NCBI GenBank assembly: GCA_965246945.1
Contig: CBDFFW010000001.1
Coordinates: forward strand, 1,550,001 to 1,614,000
DNA from: CBDFFW01 sp965246945
GTDB lineage: Bacteria > Pseudomonadota > Alphaproteobacteria > UBA11073
DNA length: 64,000 nucleotides
Direction: 5' to 3'
Position 1 is the stretch's first letter, and each line of letters starts with the position of its first letter. The translations under genes and the position numbers were made by a program. This document shows positions 34,463 through 44,406 of this stretch, in pieces. The notes beneath the pieces were generated by a model. It saw only the letters and a program-made list of their open reading frames with translations. It ran no database searches and had not been told where the DNA came from.

Positions 34463-35022
34463 TGGCGTTCTAATTTCATGGACATATTGGCCAGAAATTC
34501 AGATTTGGCGATGTTAGCCGCTTCGGCTGCCTGCCGTGCGCTATTGGCCAATGCTTCGTTTTTTTGCAAAGCGATTTTTTGTTCTGCCTCTTCTTCAATG
34601 TAATCACGTAAATCATATTGCCGGTAACGATCGCGTAACGCGCTTTTTATATGGCTTAAAAAGGTTGCAATATTTAATTGCCGATTAAGCAGGGTCATAT
34701 TGCCAATGGCCTGTAGCTGCTTGGCTAAGCTGGCAATATCACGACCAGCTGGTGTTAAAACAATTAGTGGAAAATCCGACCAAGGTGGCTGTGCACGTAA
34801 TATATTTTCTAACATCTTAGTATTATCAGCGAAAATCGCTTCTTCAGTTAAAATAGCTGCATCCGCCCCATTATTGATTTCACGGCATATCTGATGCAAA
34901 TCATGACAAATCACCGATGAAATTTTTTCACTAGCCAGAATTTTTGCAGTTATTTCGGCATCTTTGCGGGTTGGCGCCAGAATTAAAACTTTATAATCTG
35001 CCGTAGATCCATTTAATTTCAT
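34459..35022 (-). CDS. Hybrid histidine kinase, 5' part (pseudo-receiver and linker)
   Basis: A 187-residue frame holding the N-terminal domain of the same kinase: a receiver-like fold (about 9-130; YKVLILAPTRKDAEITAKIL, DFPLIVLTPAG) in which the strand that normally ends in the phosphorylated Asp reads AAILTEEAI, so it is a pseudo-receiver. A coiled-coil follows (YIEEEAEQKIALQKNEALANSARQAAEAAN) and then KSEFLANMS, where the frame is lost and eight wrong residues lead to the stop. Its ATG overlaps the KaiC-like gene's stop (ATGA), so the two are translationally coupled. Together with the 3' part it represents one broken gene of about 555 residues. Confidence 0.75.
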   Translation of the reverse strand: MKLNGSTADYKVLILAPTRKDAEITAKILASEKISSVICHDLHQICREINNGADAAILTEEAIFADNTKMLENILRAQPPWSDFPLIVLTPAGRDIASLAKQLQAIGNMTLLNRQLNIATFLSHIKSALRDRYRQYDLRDYIEEEAEQKIALQKNEALANSARQAAEAANIAKSEFLANMSMKLERQ

Positions 35023-36524
35023 CGGTTTTTTAACAGCATTTCATCCGCCCCTATGTAAATTGGGGTACCAGTAAGAACACCCTGAAAATCACGTAACACT
35101 TCACCAATCCGCAAACCATTTTCGTCAATTTTAAACTCACGGATCGTGCGTTCATGCGGACCACTACGCTTTTTAATGACTGAAATAGTTTGGCGCACTT
35201 CACCCATTGCCTCAAAATAACGAAATAGAATTGTTGAATCTGCTAGATAACTTGTATCAATTGGCGATCGCATAGCTTGCCCCAATAAACCATGTTGAGC
35301 GACCACTAAAATAGTTACAATATTTAAGTGACCTAAATAAGTTAATAATTCATGTAGCTGGGCAATCAAATAACGCTCTTCTGGCATAGCGTTCAGATAA
35401 CCATTCAAGCTATCAATAACCAATACTTTAGCAGGCGCATGCCCATCACGTCCTTCAGCCGCTTTGCGGATATAATCGGTAAATTCGCCAGGAGATAATT
35501 CAGCCGGATCAACGGTTTGAATACTAATTAATTTCTGCTCAATTAAATTTTTGACATTTTTCTGAATACCGTTGGCCCGTTGCAAAATGGTATCCATCCG
35601 TTCATCAAATGAAAAAACCGCCGCTCGCTCGCCATTTTGTGCAGCGGCTATTGCATATTGGATTGCCAGTGATGATTTACCGGCACCAGCTGGCCCCAAA
35701 AGTAACATGCTATTGCCATATTCAATGCCCCCACCCAACATGTTATCTAATTCAACAATTCCACTTTTTAACTGGCCGCTGCTTGATAACCGTTTATGCT
35801 CAGCCGCAATTAAACGTGGGAATACAGCCAACCCACCTTTCACGATTGCAAAATCGTGATAACCACCTCGGTATTTTTGCCCGCGCAATTTACTAATTCG
35901 CAAACGGCGGCGTTCGGCCCCATATTCAGGTAATAATTGCTCCAAACTAATGACACCATGCGCAATACTTTCCAGCTGCTTATCTTCATCAGCTGCGGCG
36001 GTTTTATCGTCTAAAAAAATCGTAGTGCAGTTGCGGCCAAGAAAAAATTGTTTTAGGGCCAATACTTGCCGGCGGTAACGCAGCAAATTTTGTGCTAATA
36101 ACTTTACCTCGGCTAATGAATCGATAATTACCCGCGATGGTTTAGTTTCCTTAATTTTTTCAATAATTGTAACTGTTGTTTCGCCCAGCTCCACTTCCGA
36201 TGATTGATACATCGTGTATTGATTATCTGGCTCCAAATCTTTTTCTTGCGCAACCAGTTCAAAAATTTCAATACCGCTTAAATCCCAGCCATGCGCTGCC
36301 GCTGTGGCCAATAGCTCATATTTGGTTTCCGACAAAGTAATGTAGATTACCTTTTCGCCATGCTTCACGCCTTCAAGCAGGAACTGAATAGCCAATGTTG
36401 TTTTCCCTGCGCCCGGCGAACCATGCAACAAATAAACGCGATTGCCGGTTAAACCACCGCCCAATACATCATCTAACTCAGCAACACCAGTTTTTACTAA
36501 AGTAACAGAATTGCTATTTGACAT
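35019..36524 (-). CDS. KaiC-like double-RecA ATPase
   Basis: A 501-residue protein with two RecA/KaiC domains. The first has GSPGAGKTT (35-43) and a catalytic Glu in YITLSETK; the second GPAGAGKSS (277-285) and FSFDERMD. Walker B segments are VIIDSLAEV and VLVIDSLNGYL. This is the length and layout of KaiC, but no KaiA or KaiB gene is in the window, so a clock function should not be assumed. Stand-alone KaiC homologues are often linked to histidine kinases in stress or circadian-like responses. Its stop overlaps the start of the kinase gene. Confidence 0.88.
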   Translation of the reverse strand: MSNSNSVTLVKTGVAELDDVLGGGLTGNRVYLLHGSPGAGKTTLAIQFLLEGVKHGEKVIYITLSETKYELLATAAAHGWDLSGIEIFELVAQEKDLEPDNQYTMYQSSEVELGETTVTIIEKIKETKPSRVIIDSLAEVKLLAQNLLRYRRQVLALKQFFLGRNCTTIFLDDKTAAADEDKQLESIAHGVISLEQLLPEYGAERRRLRISKLRGQKYRGGYHDFAIVKGGLAVFPRLIAAEHKRLSSSGQLKSGIVELDNMLGGGIEYGNSMLLLGPAGAGKSSLAIQYAIAAAQNGERAAVFSFDERMDTILQRANGIQKNVKNLIEQKLISIQTVDPAELSPGEFTDYIRKAAEGRDGHAPAKVLVIDSLNGYLNAMPEERYLIAQLHELLTYLGHLNIVTILVVAQHGLLGQAMRSPIDTSYLADSTILFRYFEAMGEVRQTISVIKKRSGPHERTIREFKIDENGLRIGEVLRDFQGVLTGTPIYIGADEMLLKNR

Positions 36525-36949
36525 TAAAAGCTCTCGGGCGGAATGTTTTTATTGCATGCATATATAATATAAATATCTATAAATGCATAATGAATTGATT
36601 GCGCCAAAAATAAAATTGATTTATCAAATATTTTTGGGCATTTTATATTAACTATTTTTATTGGTTAAATGTTCTTAAATTTTAATTGGAATAATTTTTG
36701 TATACAGCCAATTTGTTAAATTTCATAAAACAATTTAGGATAATAAACTTTAATATTGATTAATGACATACTGTTTAAATTATAAAATAAATTTTAAATC
36801 TCGTGGCATTAAAAGAGTAATAATTTAACTTTGTCATATAAATTTAATAAAAAATTTATGGAAATGCTTTGCAAAAATTAATTTCCATATTTAATACAGA
36901 TCACTTAATAGCCCGATATTTTAGCCAAACATATTAAGTGAAGGATGCG
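36525..36949. other. Very AT-rich intergenic region upstream of gltB
   Basis: 425 bases between the KaiC-like gene (leftward) and gltB (rightward), almost entirely A/T with many poly-A/T tracts. It must contain both promoters. No gene, RNA or clear operator is visible. GAAGGA at 36941-36946 is the gltB ribosome site. Confidence 0.6.
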
Positions 36950-39900
36950 ATGAGCGATTTTGAAAAAGTTGCAGCCTTAGCCGCCAATCCAATTGGGCAA
37001 GAAAAAGATGCTTGCGGGCTGGTAATGATCGTAGCGGAAAATGGTCAGCCGAGAGCTGATATTTTACCCGATGCATTAACTGCTTTAGCGCGGATGACCC
37101 ACCGAGCTGGCACAGGCGCGGATGATAAAACCAGTGATGGTGCCGGATTACTAATAGGTCTACCACAAGATTTTTTCAAAAAATTGGCAAATGCCGAGCG
37201 CACAGTTGGGGTTGGGCAATTTTATTTACCGCAGGATGCCAAAAAACAAGCTGAATTAAAAACGGATATCGAAACCACACTTGGTGAATTCGGCCGGATT
37301 GTCTGGCGTGAAGTACCGACAGATGATACGCAGCTCGGTCCCGAAGGTTTGCGTCAAAAACCCGCCATGTGGCAAGCGATTGTTGAGCGGCGTGAAGATT
37401 TAACCGATGACGCATTTGAACGGCATTTGTTGCAAGCCGAAAGAGAATTAGGCTTTTTATTAGCCGAGCAGCATCCTGATGCTGTTGCCGTTTCGATTTC
37501 AGCGCAAGTTATTATTTACAAATATATGGTTTTGCCCGAGCGGCTTGGCCAATTTTATTCTGATTTAACCAATCCAGATTTTATCACCAATCTTGCGCTT
37601 GGCCATGAACGTTTTTCAACCAATACCGCCACGCTGCCCGCGCGTGTGCAACCTTTACGCCGCGGGGCGCATAATGGTGAAATCAATTCAGATACAACAA
37701 ATGTTTTAGCTGCAATTGACCGTTATGGCGCTAATGTTATTCCGGTTAGCAGTTCAGATTCCGGCCATCTTTTTGCGATGGTCAACTATCTGGTCGAACA
37801 TGAAGGGATGAGCCTGCTGCAAGCCATGCGGATAACCACTTCTGAAGTGCCAGATGCCAAGCTGATGTCTCCAGAAGAATACAAACTGGCCAGTTATTTG
37901 CGGGCCCAAATGGGGCCGTGGAGCGGACCGTTGGGTGGTTTGGCCAGTGATGGTAAAACTGCCATTGCGAAAGTGGATGACAACGCCCTGCGCCCCGTAT
38001 GGGTTATCCGCACCAGTGATGGCCGCTTGATTGCTGCTTCCGAAGATGGGGCAGTGCCATTGGATAATGCGCTCGTTATCGAACGTCGTTTGTTGGAAGC
38101 CGGTGAGATGGTGGCAGCGGATATGCAAACGGGTGAGTTTTTGGATAATGCGGCGATCAATGCGCGTTTAATCGAAGAAATTGGCGCTGAGAAAATCAAT
38201 AATTTTGCGAACCCCGCTTTAAAAGATACTCCCTATACTGCTGATTTTGCAGCGACTGCGATAAATATAAAAAACAACCGCACGGATGGAGAGTGGGTGC
38301 GCCTGGCCAATGCCATTGGCCTTAACGCGGAAGAGCAAGACCGCATTCTGACCACTTTGGCGCGCACAGGGGTTGAAGCAATATCATCGATGGGCGATGA
38401 TACGGCCATTGCGCCGTTATCCCGAGTGCGCAACCCGCTTTACCGTTTTATGCGCCAATATTTTGCGCAAGTAACCAATCCGCCGATTGATCTTGCGCGC
38501 GAACCAGATGCATTTTCTTTAACCAGCTGGCTGCATGGCACCAAGGGCGATGCGCGTGCCTTAGAATTAAAAAGCCCAATTTTAAGTCGCCATCAATTCG
38601 CGACCATGAAAAATACCATTGGCCGCGATGACATTATTAAATTGGATGCTACCTTTGCCGCCGATGGCACAGAAACCTTGGAAGAAGCATTAAGGCGTTT
38701 ACAAAGACAGGCAGCCGAAGCCATCGCCAATGGCTTCACCCATATCGAATTAACGCATGAGAAGACCAGCAGCGAACGCGCGGTAATCAATGGGGCCTTG
38801 GCTGCTTCAGCCGTGAATGCGCATTTGATGCGCCGGCATGAACGCCATAAAGTTAAACTGCATCTAAACGCTTATGATATTTGGGATTCGCATGCCACCG
38901 CCATGGCCATTACCGGCGGCGCGGATACGGTCTGTCCAAATTTAGCCGAAGCCATGCTGATGCGCCAAGGCGCAGATGAACAAAATATCGAGAATTTTTA
39001 TCATGCTTTGGATAAAGGCATCTTAAAAATTATGTCTAAAAAAGGCATTACCGATATTAATGCTTACCGCAGTGGTGCCCAGCTGGAAATACTGGGTTTG
39101 GATGAAAAATTTACGGAAGAATTTATACCAGGGGCCGCCAATCTGCTGGGCGGATTTGATGGTCAACTAATCAATAATTGGGAATTGGAACGGCATAATG
39201 CCGCCTACAATGCACATTATGCGCCGCAATTGGAAAAAGGTAGTTTGCGGCAGCAACAGCGCGATGAAAAGGCGGAATTACATGGCTGGAATTCCGCCTT
39301 TATCGCCAGAATTCATAAAGCGGTTCAAGAAAATGATTACCAGGCATTTAAAGATGCCTGCCAGATTGCCGATGCTTTTCCCCGCGCCCAAAACGGCGGC
39401 TGGTCGAAAGATTTAGCGCCAGATGTTTTACAGGATTCAGAAACAAATAATTCGCCGCTGCATCTGCGCCATTTGTTGAATATTAAAAAGCGGCCACCAA
39501 TTCCGCTTGAGCAAGTTGAAAGTGTCGAAAATATTATCAAACGTTTCGTAATTGAAGCAATGAGTTACGGAGCGTTAAGCGAAGAAGCCCAAGTAACAAT
39601 CTTTGAAGCCGCCCGCAAAATGGGCATTATTGCAGTGAGTGGTGAAGGCGGTGAGCGCCCAGAATGGCTACATAAAGCGAGCTGTGCGCAAGTTGCCTCG
39701 GCTCGCTTCGGTGTCACCTGTGAATTTTTAACTGGTGAATGGGATCCAATCACACAAACTTTTGGCAAAGTTGAGATACAAATCAAAATGGCGCAAGGCG
39801 CCAAGCCTGGTGAAGGCGGCCAAATGTTGGCCAATAAAGTAACGCCAGAAATTGCGAAAACGCGCGGTGCCGAACCTTACAAATCATTGGCCAGCCCTGC

Positions 39901-41446
39901 TCCCCACCATGACATTTATTCCATTGAAGATCTTGCACAATTAATTTTTGATTTGAAAACCTCTAACCCTAATGCGAAAATTGGTGTTAAGCTAGTTTCC
40001 ACCAGCAGTGTAAGCACCATTGCCGTTGGCGTGGTAAAAGCCGGCGCCGAAAACGTTTTAATCGCCGGTCATAATGGTGGCACAGGCGCCAGTCCAGATT
40101 CATCGATTCATGGCGCCGGCATGCCGACTGAACTTGGATTATGGACATCGCATTTACAGCTGATCGCGAATAATCTGCGCGGCCGCGCCACACTGGAAGC
40201 CGATGGCATGATGCGCACGCCAGGTGATGCTATCAAAATGTCGTTCTTTGGTGCCGAACGCTTTGGTTTTGGTACTTTGCCCTTGATTGCAATGCTTTGT
40301 GATATGCAAGGGCAATGCCAGGGCAATCCAGAAGGTGGGGGTTGCGGGGCCGGAATTACTGGGCAAAATCCTGAATTGCGTAGTCATTTTAATGCTAAGG
40401 CTGACTATATCATCAACCTATTCACCTTTATGGCGCAGGGTTGCCGCGAAGAATTGGCTGCCATCGGTGCTAAATCCTTTGATGATATTCATGGGCAGGC
40501 CGCCAACTGGTTAACGCAAGCACAAACCGGCAATCCTTATTGGGATTCACTAAAGCTCGATAGATTTTTGCAAATGGCCGCCCCGCCATTGGATTTGAAT
40601 TGCGCAACATCCTGTGCGCCGGATAGTGCCGCCAATGATAACGAACCAGTTGACAAAGCGGTGGCCGCTTACCTTGCCCGCGATCCGGACCAAGACATCA
40701 CCGTTGATTTAGGTGAAGTGAACCCCACCCACCGCAATATCGGCACAGCCCTATCCGGTGTGATTACGCGCGATATTGCCAAAGGCAGTAATTCTGCACG
40801 CGCTGCGAAAGTAACCATCACTTCACAAGGGGCCGCCGGTCAATCCTGGGGCTGTTTGGTGCGCGAAAATATGACGCTAATCCATGAAGGAACTGTGGGC
40901 GGCGGTGCGGGTAAAATGCTGGCCGATGGTGCGCATTTAGTGATTAAAAAACCGGCCAATGATAATATTCCAGAAGGTGCGCCCAATTACGGTGTGGGTG
41001 GCTCAGCACTTTATGGTGCTACGGGTGGTAAATTTGATAGCGAATTGGGTGTAGGCGCGCGCTTCGCGGTCCGCAATTCCAATGCGAGCGCAGTGGTGCG
41101 CCGCAATGCGGGCCGGCATGCTTGTACGTTTATGACCGGCGGTGAAGTTTTATTAGGTGGCAGAATTGGTAACAATGCTTTTTCCGGCATGTCTGGCGGG
41201 GTGGCGTTCAATTATGATCCAACCGGTGACAACCGCAAACGCATGAATGATAGCACGGTTAAAATTTGCCGCTTGTCGGAATTGAAAGGCGAACAAAAAA
41301 TAGAAATGACCCGCCGTTTAACAGCATTAACCACCCGCTATGAAACCAGTACGGGTGATACGTATTTTAACGGTAAAGCAGAAGAAAATTACTGGGTTAT
41401 TCTCCCCAAACCCGCCGCCACACCATTACCCGTTGTTGCACCGTAA
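36950..41446 (+). CDS. gltB: Glutamate synthase large subunit with atypical Fe-S cysteine spacing
   Basis: A 1498-residue protein with the full domain order: glutamine amidotransferase (1 to about 420; nucleophile Cys22 in KDACGLVM), central domain, FMN-binding synthase domain (about 840-1200; SYGALSEEAQ, GEGGE, AGHNGGTGASP) and the C-terminal GXGXG beta-helix (about 1240-1480; GGGAGKMLADG). It makes glutamate from glutamine and 2-oxoglutarate with GltD. The 3Fe-4S cysteines are normally Cx5Cx4C. Here they are Cys1117, Cys1123 and Cys1132 (Cx5Cx8C) in a Gly-rich loop, GNPEGGGC. The amidotransferase part is also more divergent than usual. ATG 36950 has a good ribosome site; a GTG at 36938 is the alternative. 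Confidence 0.92.
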   Translation: MSDFEKVAALAANPIGQEKDACGLVMIVAENGQPRADILPDALTALARMTHRAGTGADDKTSDGAGLLIGLPQDFFKKLANAERTVGVGQFYLPQDAKKQAELKTDIETTLGEFGRIVWREVPTDDTQLGPEGLRQKPAMWQAIVERREDLTDDAFERHLLQAERELGFLLAEQHPDAVAVSISAQVIIYKYMVLPERLGQFYSDLTNPDFITNLALGHERFSTNTATLPARVQPLRRGAHNGEINSDTTNVLAAIDRYGANVIPVSSSDSGHLFAMVNYLVEHEGMSLLQAMRITTSEVPDAKLMSPEEYKLASYLRAQMGPWSGPLGGLASDGKTAIAKVDDNALRPVWVIRTSDGRLIAASEDGAVPLDNALVIERRLLEAGEMVAADMQTGEFLDNAAINARLIEEIGAEKINNFANPALKDTPYTADFAATAINIKNNRTDGEWVRLANAIGLNAEEQDRILTTLARTGVEAISSMGDDTAIAPLSRVRNPLYRFMRQYFAQVTNPPIDLAREPDAFSLTSWLHGTKGDARALELKSPILSRHQFATMKNTIGRDDIIKLDATFAADGTETLEEALRRLQRQAAEAIANGFTHIELTHEKTSSERAVINGALAASAVNAHLMRRHERHKVKLHLNAYDIWDSHATAMAITGGADTVCPNLAEAMLMRQGADEQNIENFYHALDKGILKIMSKKGITDINAYRSGAQLEILGLDEKFTEEFIPGAANLLGGFDGQLINNWELERHNAAYNAHYAPQLEKGSLRQQQRDEKAELHGWNSAFIARIHKAVQENDYQAFKDACQIADAFPRAQNGGWSKDLAPDVLQDSETNNSPLHLRHLLNIKKRPPIPLEQVESVENIIKRFVIEAMSYGALSEEAQVTIFEAARKMGIIAVSGEGGERPEWLHKASCAQVASARFGVTCEFLTGEWDPITQTFGKVEIQIKMAQGAKPGEGGQMLANKVTPEIAKTRGAEPYKSLASPAPHHDIYSIEDLAQLIFDLKTSNPNAKIGVKLVSTSSVSTIAVGVVKAGAENVLIAGHNGGTGASPDSSIHGAGMPTELGLWTSHLQLIANNLRGRATLEADGMMRTPGDAIKMSFFGAERFGFGTLPLIAMLCDMQGQCQGNPEGGGCGAGITGQNPELRSHFNAKADYIINLFTFMAQGCREELAAIGAKSFDDIHGQAANWLTQAQTGNPYWDSLKLDRFLQMAAPPLDLNCATSCAPDSAANDNEPVDKAVAAYLARDPDQDITVDLGEVNPTHRNIGTALSGVITRDIAKGSNSARAAKVTITSQGAAGQSWGCLVRENMTLIHEGTVGGGAGKMLADGAHLVIKKPANDNIPEGAPNYGVGGSALYGATGGKFDSELGVGARFAVRNSNASAVVRRNAGRHACTFMTGGEVLLGGRIGNNAFSGMSGGVAFNYDPTGDNRKRMNDSTVKICRLSELKGEQKIEMTRRLTALTTRYETSTGDTYFNGKAEENYWVILPKPAATPLPVVAP

Positions 41447-41458
41447 TAAGGATTGAAA

Positions 41459-42973
41459 ATGTCACATAGTTTAGCGATTGATGAAACAAACCTTAGAGCA
41501 CGTAAAGGGTTTTTAGGGCTTACCGGTGAGCGCGGTAATTTTTCAGCATTGCCAGTTATTAACCGACTTGGCTGGGTTCAACGCATACCACGCGCCAAAG
41601 TGGAAGCTGCTACTGCAGCTGCCGGTTATTGCTCCGCCTGTAAAAGCGCTACTTGCAGTAATGGCACAGGAGGCGGTACAGGTTGCCCATTCGGTCATCA
41701 CATTCGTGATATCATGACCCATGTAGCAAATGGCAATTGGGAAGAAGCTGCCAGATTACAATTGCAAACCACCATTTTTGAAATCGCTTATAGCCAGCTT
41801 TGTCCAACGCATGAACACTGTGAAGGGGAATGTTTTAATGGCAGGCATGGTGATAATCCGGTAGCCATCAAACCAATCCAACGAACTGTGGCAGAATGGG
41901 GTTTTGAAACTGGTTTCTTTGCAGATCATTTGCCTGAAATGAAAGCAAAACCAAATGGTAAAACGGTGGCAATAATTGGTGGTGGTTTTGCTGGCTTGGA
42001 AGCGGCTTATTATTTGGCACTAAAAGGTTGGGAAGTTAAAGTTTATGATGCTAATCCTAAAGTTGGCGGCCTTGGCGCTTTTGGTATTCCGCCAACCAAA
42101 ATGGATTATGAAGGAACAATGGCACAACCTATTGCATTAATGGAAAAATCTTTAGGTATCAAATTTTATCAAAATCATTTTGTAACCGATAATCCAACAC
42201 CTGAAATGCGTGGGATCTTGCCCAAAGATATCATTTCATTTTCCGCACTACGTCGAACTTATGATCAGAAAATTATTACTATCGGTACACCAAAGCCAAA
42301 TGAGCTTGATTTTCAGAAGATGAGCAATGGTATTGCTCCCGCTAATGTTACTTCAGGTGACCATTTTCTTTATAAGGTGAGTGGCGCAATTCATGGTCTT
42401 TTACCGCATGAAGAAGTTTCAACGCATTTAACTGGGAAACGCGTAGTCGTCATCGGCGCTGGCGATACAGCGATGGATGTTGCATCCATGGCACTGCGTT
42501 CAGGTGCTGTTTCTGTGCAAGTTGTTGCACGTAATGAAGTACGTGCAGATCAGAAAGAAAGAAGTTTTGTGACCGAAGAAGGCGCTGAAGTTTTAACGCA
42601 TCACGCGCCAGTAAGATTTGTTATGGACGAAAATAATAATGCAAAGGCATTGGTGGTAGAAAACGGTACTGGCCTCAAAGAAATTTCGCTTGATGCTTGT
42701 TTCTATGCTATTGGTTATCAAACGGGCTTATTAGAAGCGGCTTTTCCTGGTATTAAGTTCACTAACCAAGGTCTTATTCAAATTGATAAAAATGGCCAAA
42801 CATCTCATTCAGACGTGTTGGCGGCAGGTGATGTAACAAGCGGCCCTTATCTGGCATCCCGCGCAGGCGCACATGGTAAGATGGTAGCTATGAAATTACA
42901 TGCAAGAATGTTCCCAAAAGCTGCACCAGATGTAAAACGCGTGCCAGCACAGTCACTTGATCTAGTTTTATAG
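41459..42973 (+). CDS. gltD: Glutamate synthase small subunit (NAD(P)H oxidoreductase)
   Basis: A 504-residue flavoprotein. An N-terminal ferredoxin-like domain carries Cys58, Cys61, Cys66 and Cys76 and a second group CPTHEHCEGEC; two Rossmann motifs follow, IIGGGFAGLEA for FAD and VIGAGDTAMD for NAD(P)H, and the late FAD element LAAGDVTSG. It passes electrons from NAD(P)H to GltB. In typical GltD the first cysteine group is Cx2Cx4Cx3CP; here the last gap is nine residues with a Gly/Thr-rich insertion (SNGTGGGTG). ATG 41459 follows AAGGA; it starts 12 bases after gltB, forming one operon. Confidence 0.92.
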   Translation: MSHSLAIDETNLRARKGFLGLTGERGNFSALPVINRLGWVQRIPRAKVEAATAAAGYCSACKSATCSNGTGGGTGCPFGHHIRDIMTHVANGNWEEAARLQLQTTIFEIAYSQLCPTHEHCEGECFNGRHGDNPVAIKPIQRTVAEWGFETGFFADHLPEMKAKPNGKTVAIIGGGFAGLEAAYYLALKGWEVKVYDANPKVGGLGAFGIPPTKMDYEGTMAQPIALMEKSLGIKFYQNHFVTDNPTPEMRGILPKDIISFSALRRTYDQKIITIGTPKPNELDFQKMSNGIAPANVTSGDHFLYKVSGAIHGLLPHEEVSTHLTGKRVVVIGAGDTAMDVASMALRSGAVSVQVVARNEVRADQKERSFVTEEGAEVLTHHAPVRFVMDENNNAKALVVENGTGLKEISLDACFYAIGYQTGLLEAAFPGIKFTNQGLIQIDKNGQTSHSDVLAAGDVTSGPYLASRAGAHGKMVAMKLHARMFPKAAPDVKRVPAQSLDLVL

Positions 42974-42988
42974 ATTAGAACAACCACC

Positions 42989-43003
42989 TTACTATAATAG
43001 TAA
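42989..43003. other. Short AT-rich perfect dyad after gltD
   Basis: TTACTAT and ATAGTAA flank a single A. It is too short-looped and GC-poor for an intrinsic terminator. It may be an operator for the downstream helicase gene or chance. Confidence 0.25.
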
Positions 43004-43039
43004 ATTTGTATCACGAGATTTCCTCCCTTATACTGATTT

Positions 43040-44338
43040 ATGTCTTCGCTTGCTGCCCAGCCAAAATCGGATATTGATACCGGTGTCTTTGCAGCAGCGT
43101 TTGAGGCAATTGCGGAGCGGCAAAAACCGGTATTGATCACCGGACGCGCCGGCACTGGCAAAACCACGCTAATCCGCGAATTATCCAAAGACAAAGGCGT
43201 TAAGCAAGTGGTGATTGCGCCCACCGGCGTGGCTGCTTTGCAAGCAGGCGGGCAAACCATTCATTCCTTTTTTCAAATCCCGCCGCGGCTGCAAAATTTG
43301 CATGAGATGCAACCGGTGCGCGGTAAAAACAAACAGGTGATTAAACATTTGCAGCGCTTAATCATTGATGAAATTTCGATGGTGCGTGCAGATTTGATTG
43401 ATAAAATTGATTATGCCTTAAAAATTAACCGCAATAGCCCCCTACCTTTTGGCGGCGTGCAATTGGTGATGATCGGTGATTTTTATCAATTGCCACCGGT
43501 GGTGCAATCATCTGAATTGGTAATGTTGCAAGCCGCTGGCTATACGACACCTTATGCACCTGGTGCCAAAGCGTTGCAAACAGCCAATTTGCAAACGGTG
43601 GAATTGCAACAGGTGTTTCGCCAATCGGATCCAGAATTTATTGCACTATTGGGAAATATTCGCAGCAGCCAGCAACTGCAATCGACGCTTGAAATGCTGA
43701 ACCAGGTTTGTGTGCGGCCCCACCGTGAAGGTTATACCCCCCTCTTGCTCACTGGCCGTAATGCGGAAGCAGATGCTTATAATCATGCCATGCTGGCCGC
43801 CCTGCCTGGACAACCTAAAAGCTATATTGGCGAAACTAGCGGTGAATTTGGTTTAGATGGTGATCAACTACCCGCCCCAGTTAAACTTGATTTAAAAATC
43901 AATGCCCGTGTAATGCTGTTGAAAAACGATCCGCAAAAACGTTGGGTGAATGGCAGTTTGGCTACCATTACTAAATTATCGGATACAGAAATCACCGTGC
44001 GCTTGGATAATGGCAGCAGTTATAAAATCGAACCGCATAATTGGGAGCGGTACCGTTATAGCTGGAATGCTGCCAAAGAAGAGATTGTGAGCGAAGTGAT
44101 TGGCACTTACAGTCAAATGCCGATTAAACTGGCCTGGGCGAGTACTGTGCATAAGGCACAGGGGTTAAGTTTGGATGATGTGCGCGTGGATATGCAGTGC
44201 GGCGCATTTGCCAGCGGGCAAATTTATGTGGCGCTGTCCCGCGCGACGCATTTACCTGGTTTGTCTTTAACGCATCCGCTTAAACCGGCTGATGTGATTG
44301 TTGACCGGCAAATCGCCCAACTTTTTAGCTCCCGCTAA
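43040..44338 (+). CDS. PIF1-like superfamily 1B DNA helicase
   Basis: A 432-residue helicase. Motif I is GRAGTGKTT (35-43), Ia is IAPTGVAALQAGGQTIHSFF, motif II LIIDEISMV, motif III MIGDFYQLPPV, followed by LQQVFRQ, and near the end the PIF1/RecD signatures STVHKAQGLSLDDV and GQIYVALSRAT. Bacterial PIF1-like enzymes unwind 5'-3' and act on stalled or G-quadruplex DNA. The protein is compact, without extra N-terminal domains. It is apparently a single gene 66 bases after gltD, preceding a parS-like site. Confidence 0.88.
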   Translation: MSSLAAQPKSDIDTGVFAAAFEAIAERQKPVLITGRAGTGKTTLIRELSKDKGVKQVVIAPTGVAALQAGGQTIHSFFQIPPRLQNLHEMQPVRGKNKQVIKHLQRLIIDEISMVRADLIDKIDYALKINRNSPLPFGGVQLVMIGDFYQLPPVVQSSELVMLQAAGYTTPYAPGAKALQTANLQTVELQQVFRQSDPEFIALLGNIRSSQQLQSTLEMLNQVCVRPHREGYTPLLLTGRNAEADAYNHAMLAALPGQPKSYIGETSGEFGLDGDQLPAPVKLDLKINARVMLLKNDPQKRWVNGSLATITKLSDTEITVRLDNGSSYKIEPHNWERYRYSWNAAKEEIVSEVIGTYSQMPIKLAWASTVHKAQGLSLDDVRVDMQCGAFASGQIYVALSRATHLPGLSLTHPLKPADVIVDRQIAQLFSSR

Positions 44339-44406
44339 AGTAAATTTTCATCAAGACATTTTTACATTGACCATTTATCTAGATAAATTTATTCAAAAAT
44401 AGGAAT

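Noticed and set aside
35019..36524. A circadian clock locus
   Set aside because: No KaiA or KaiB gene accompanies the KaiC-like ATPase; the family has many non-clock members.
29765..36920. Exact 14-base repeat AATAGCCCGATATT at 29765 and 36907
   Set aside because: A repeat of this length is expected by chance several times in 64 kb of skewed composition, and the flanks do not match.
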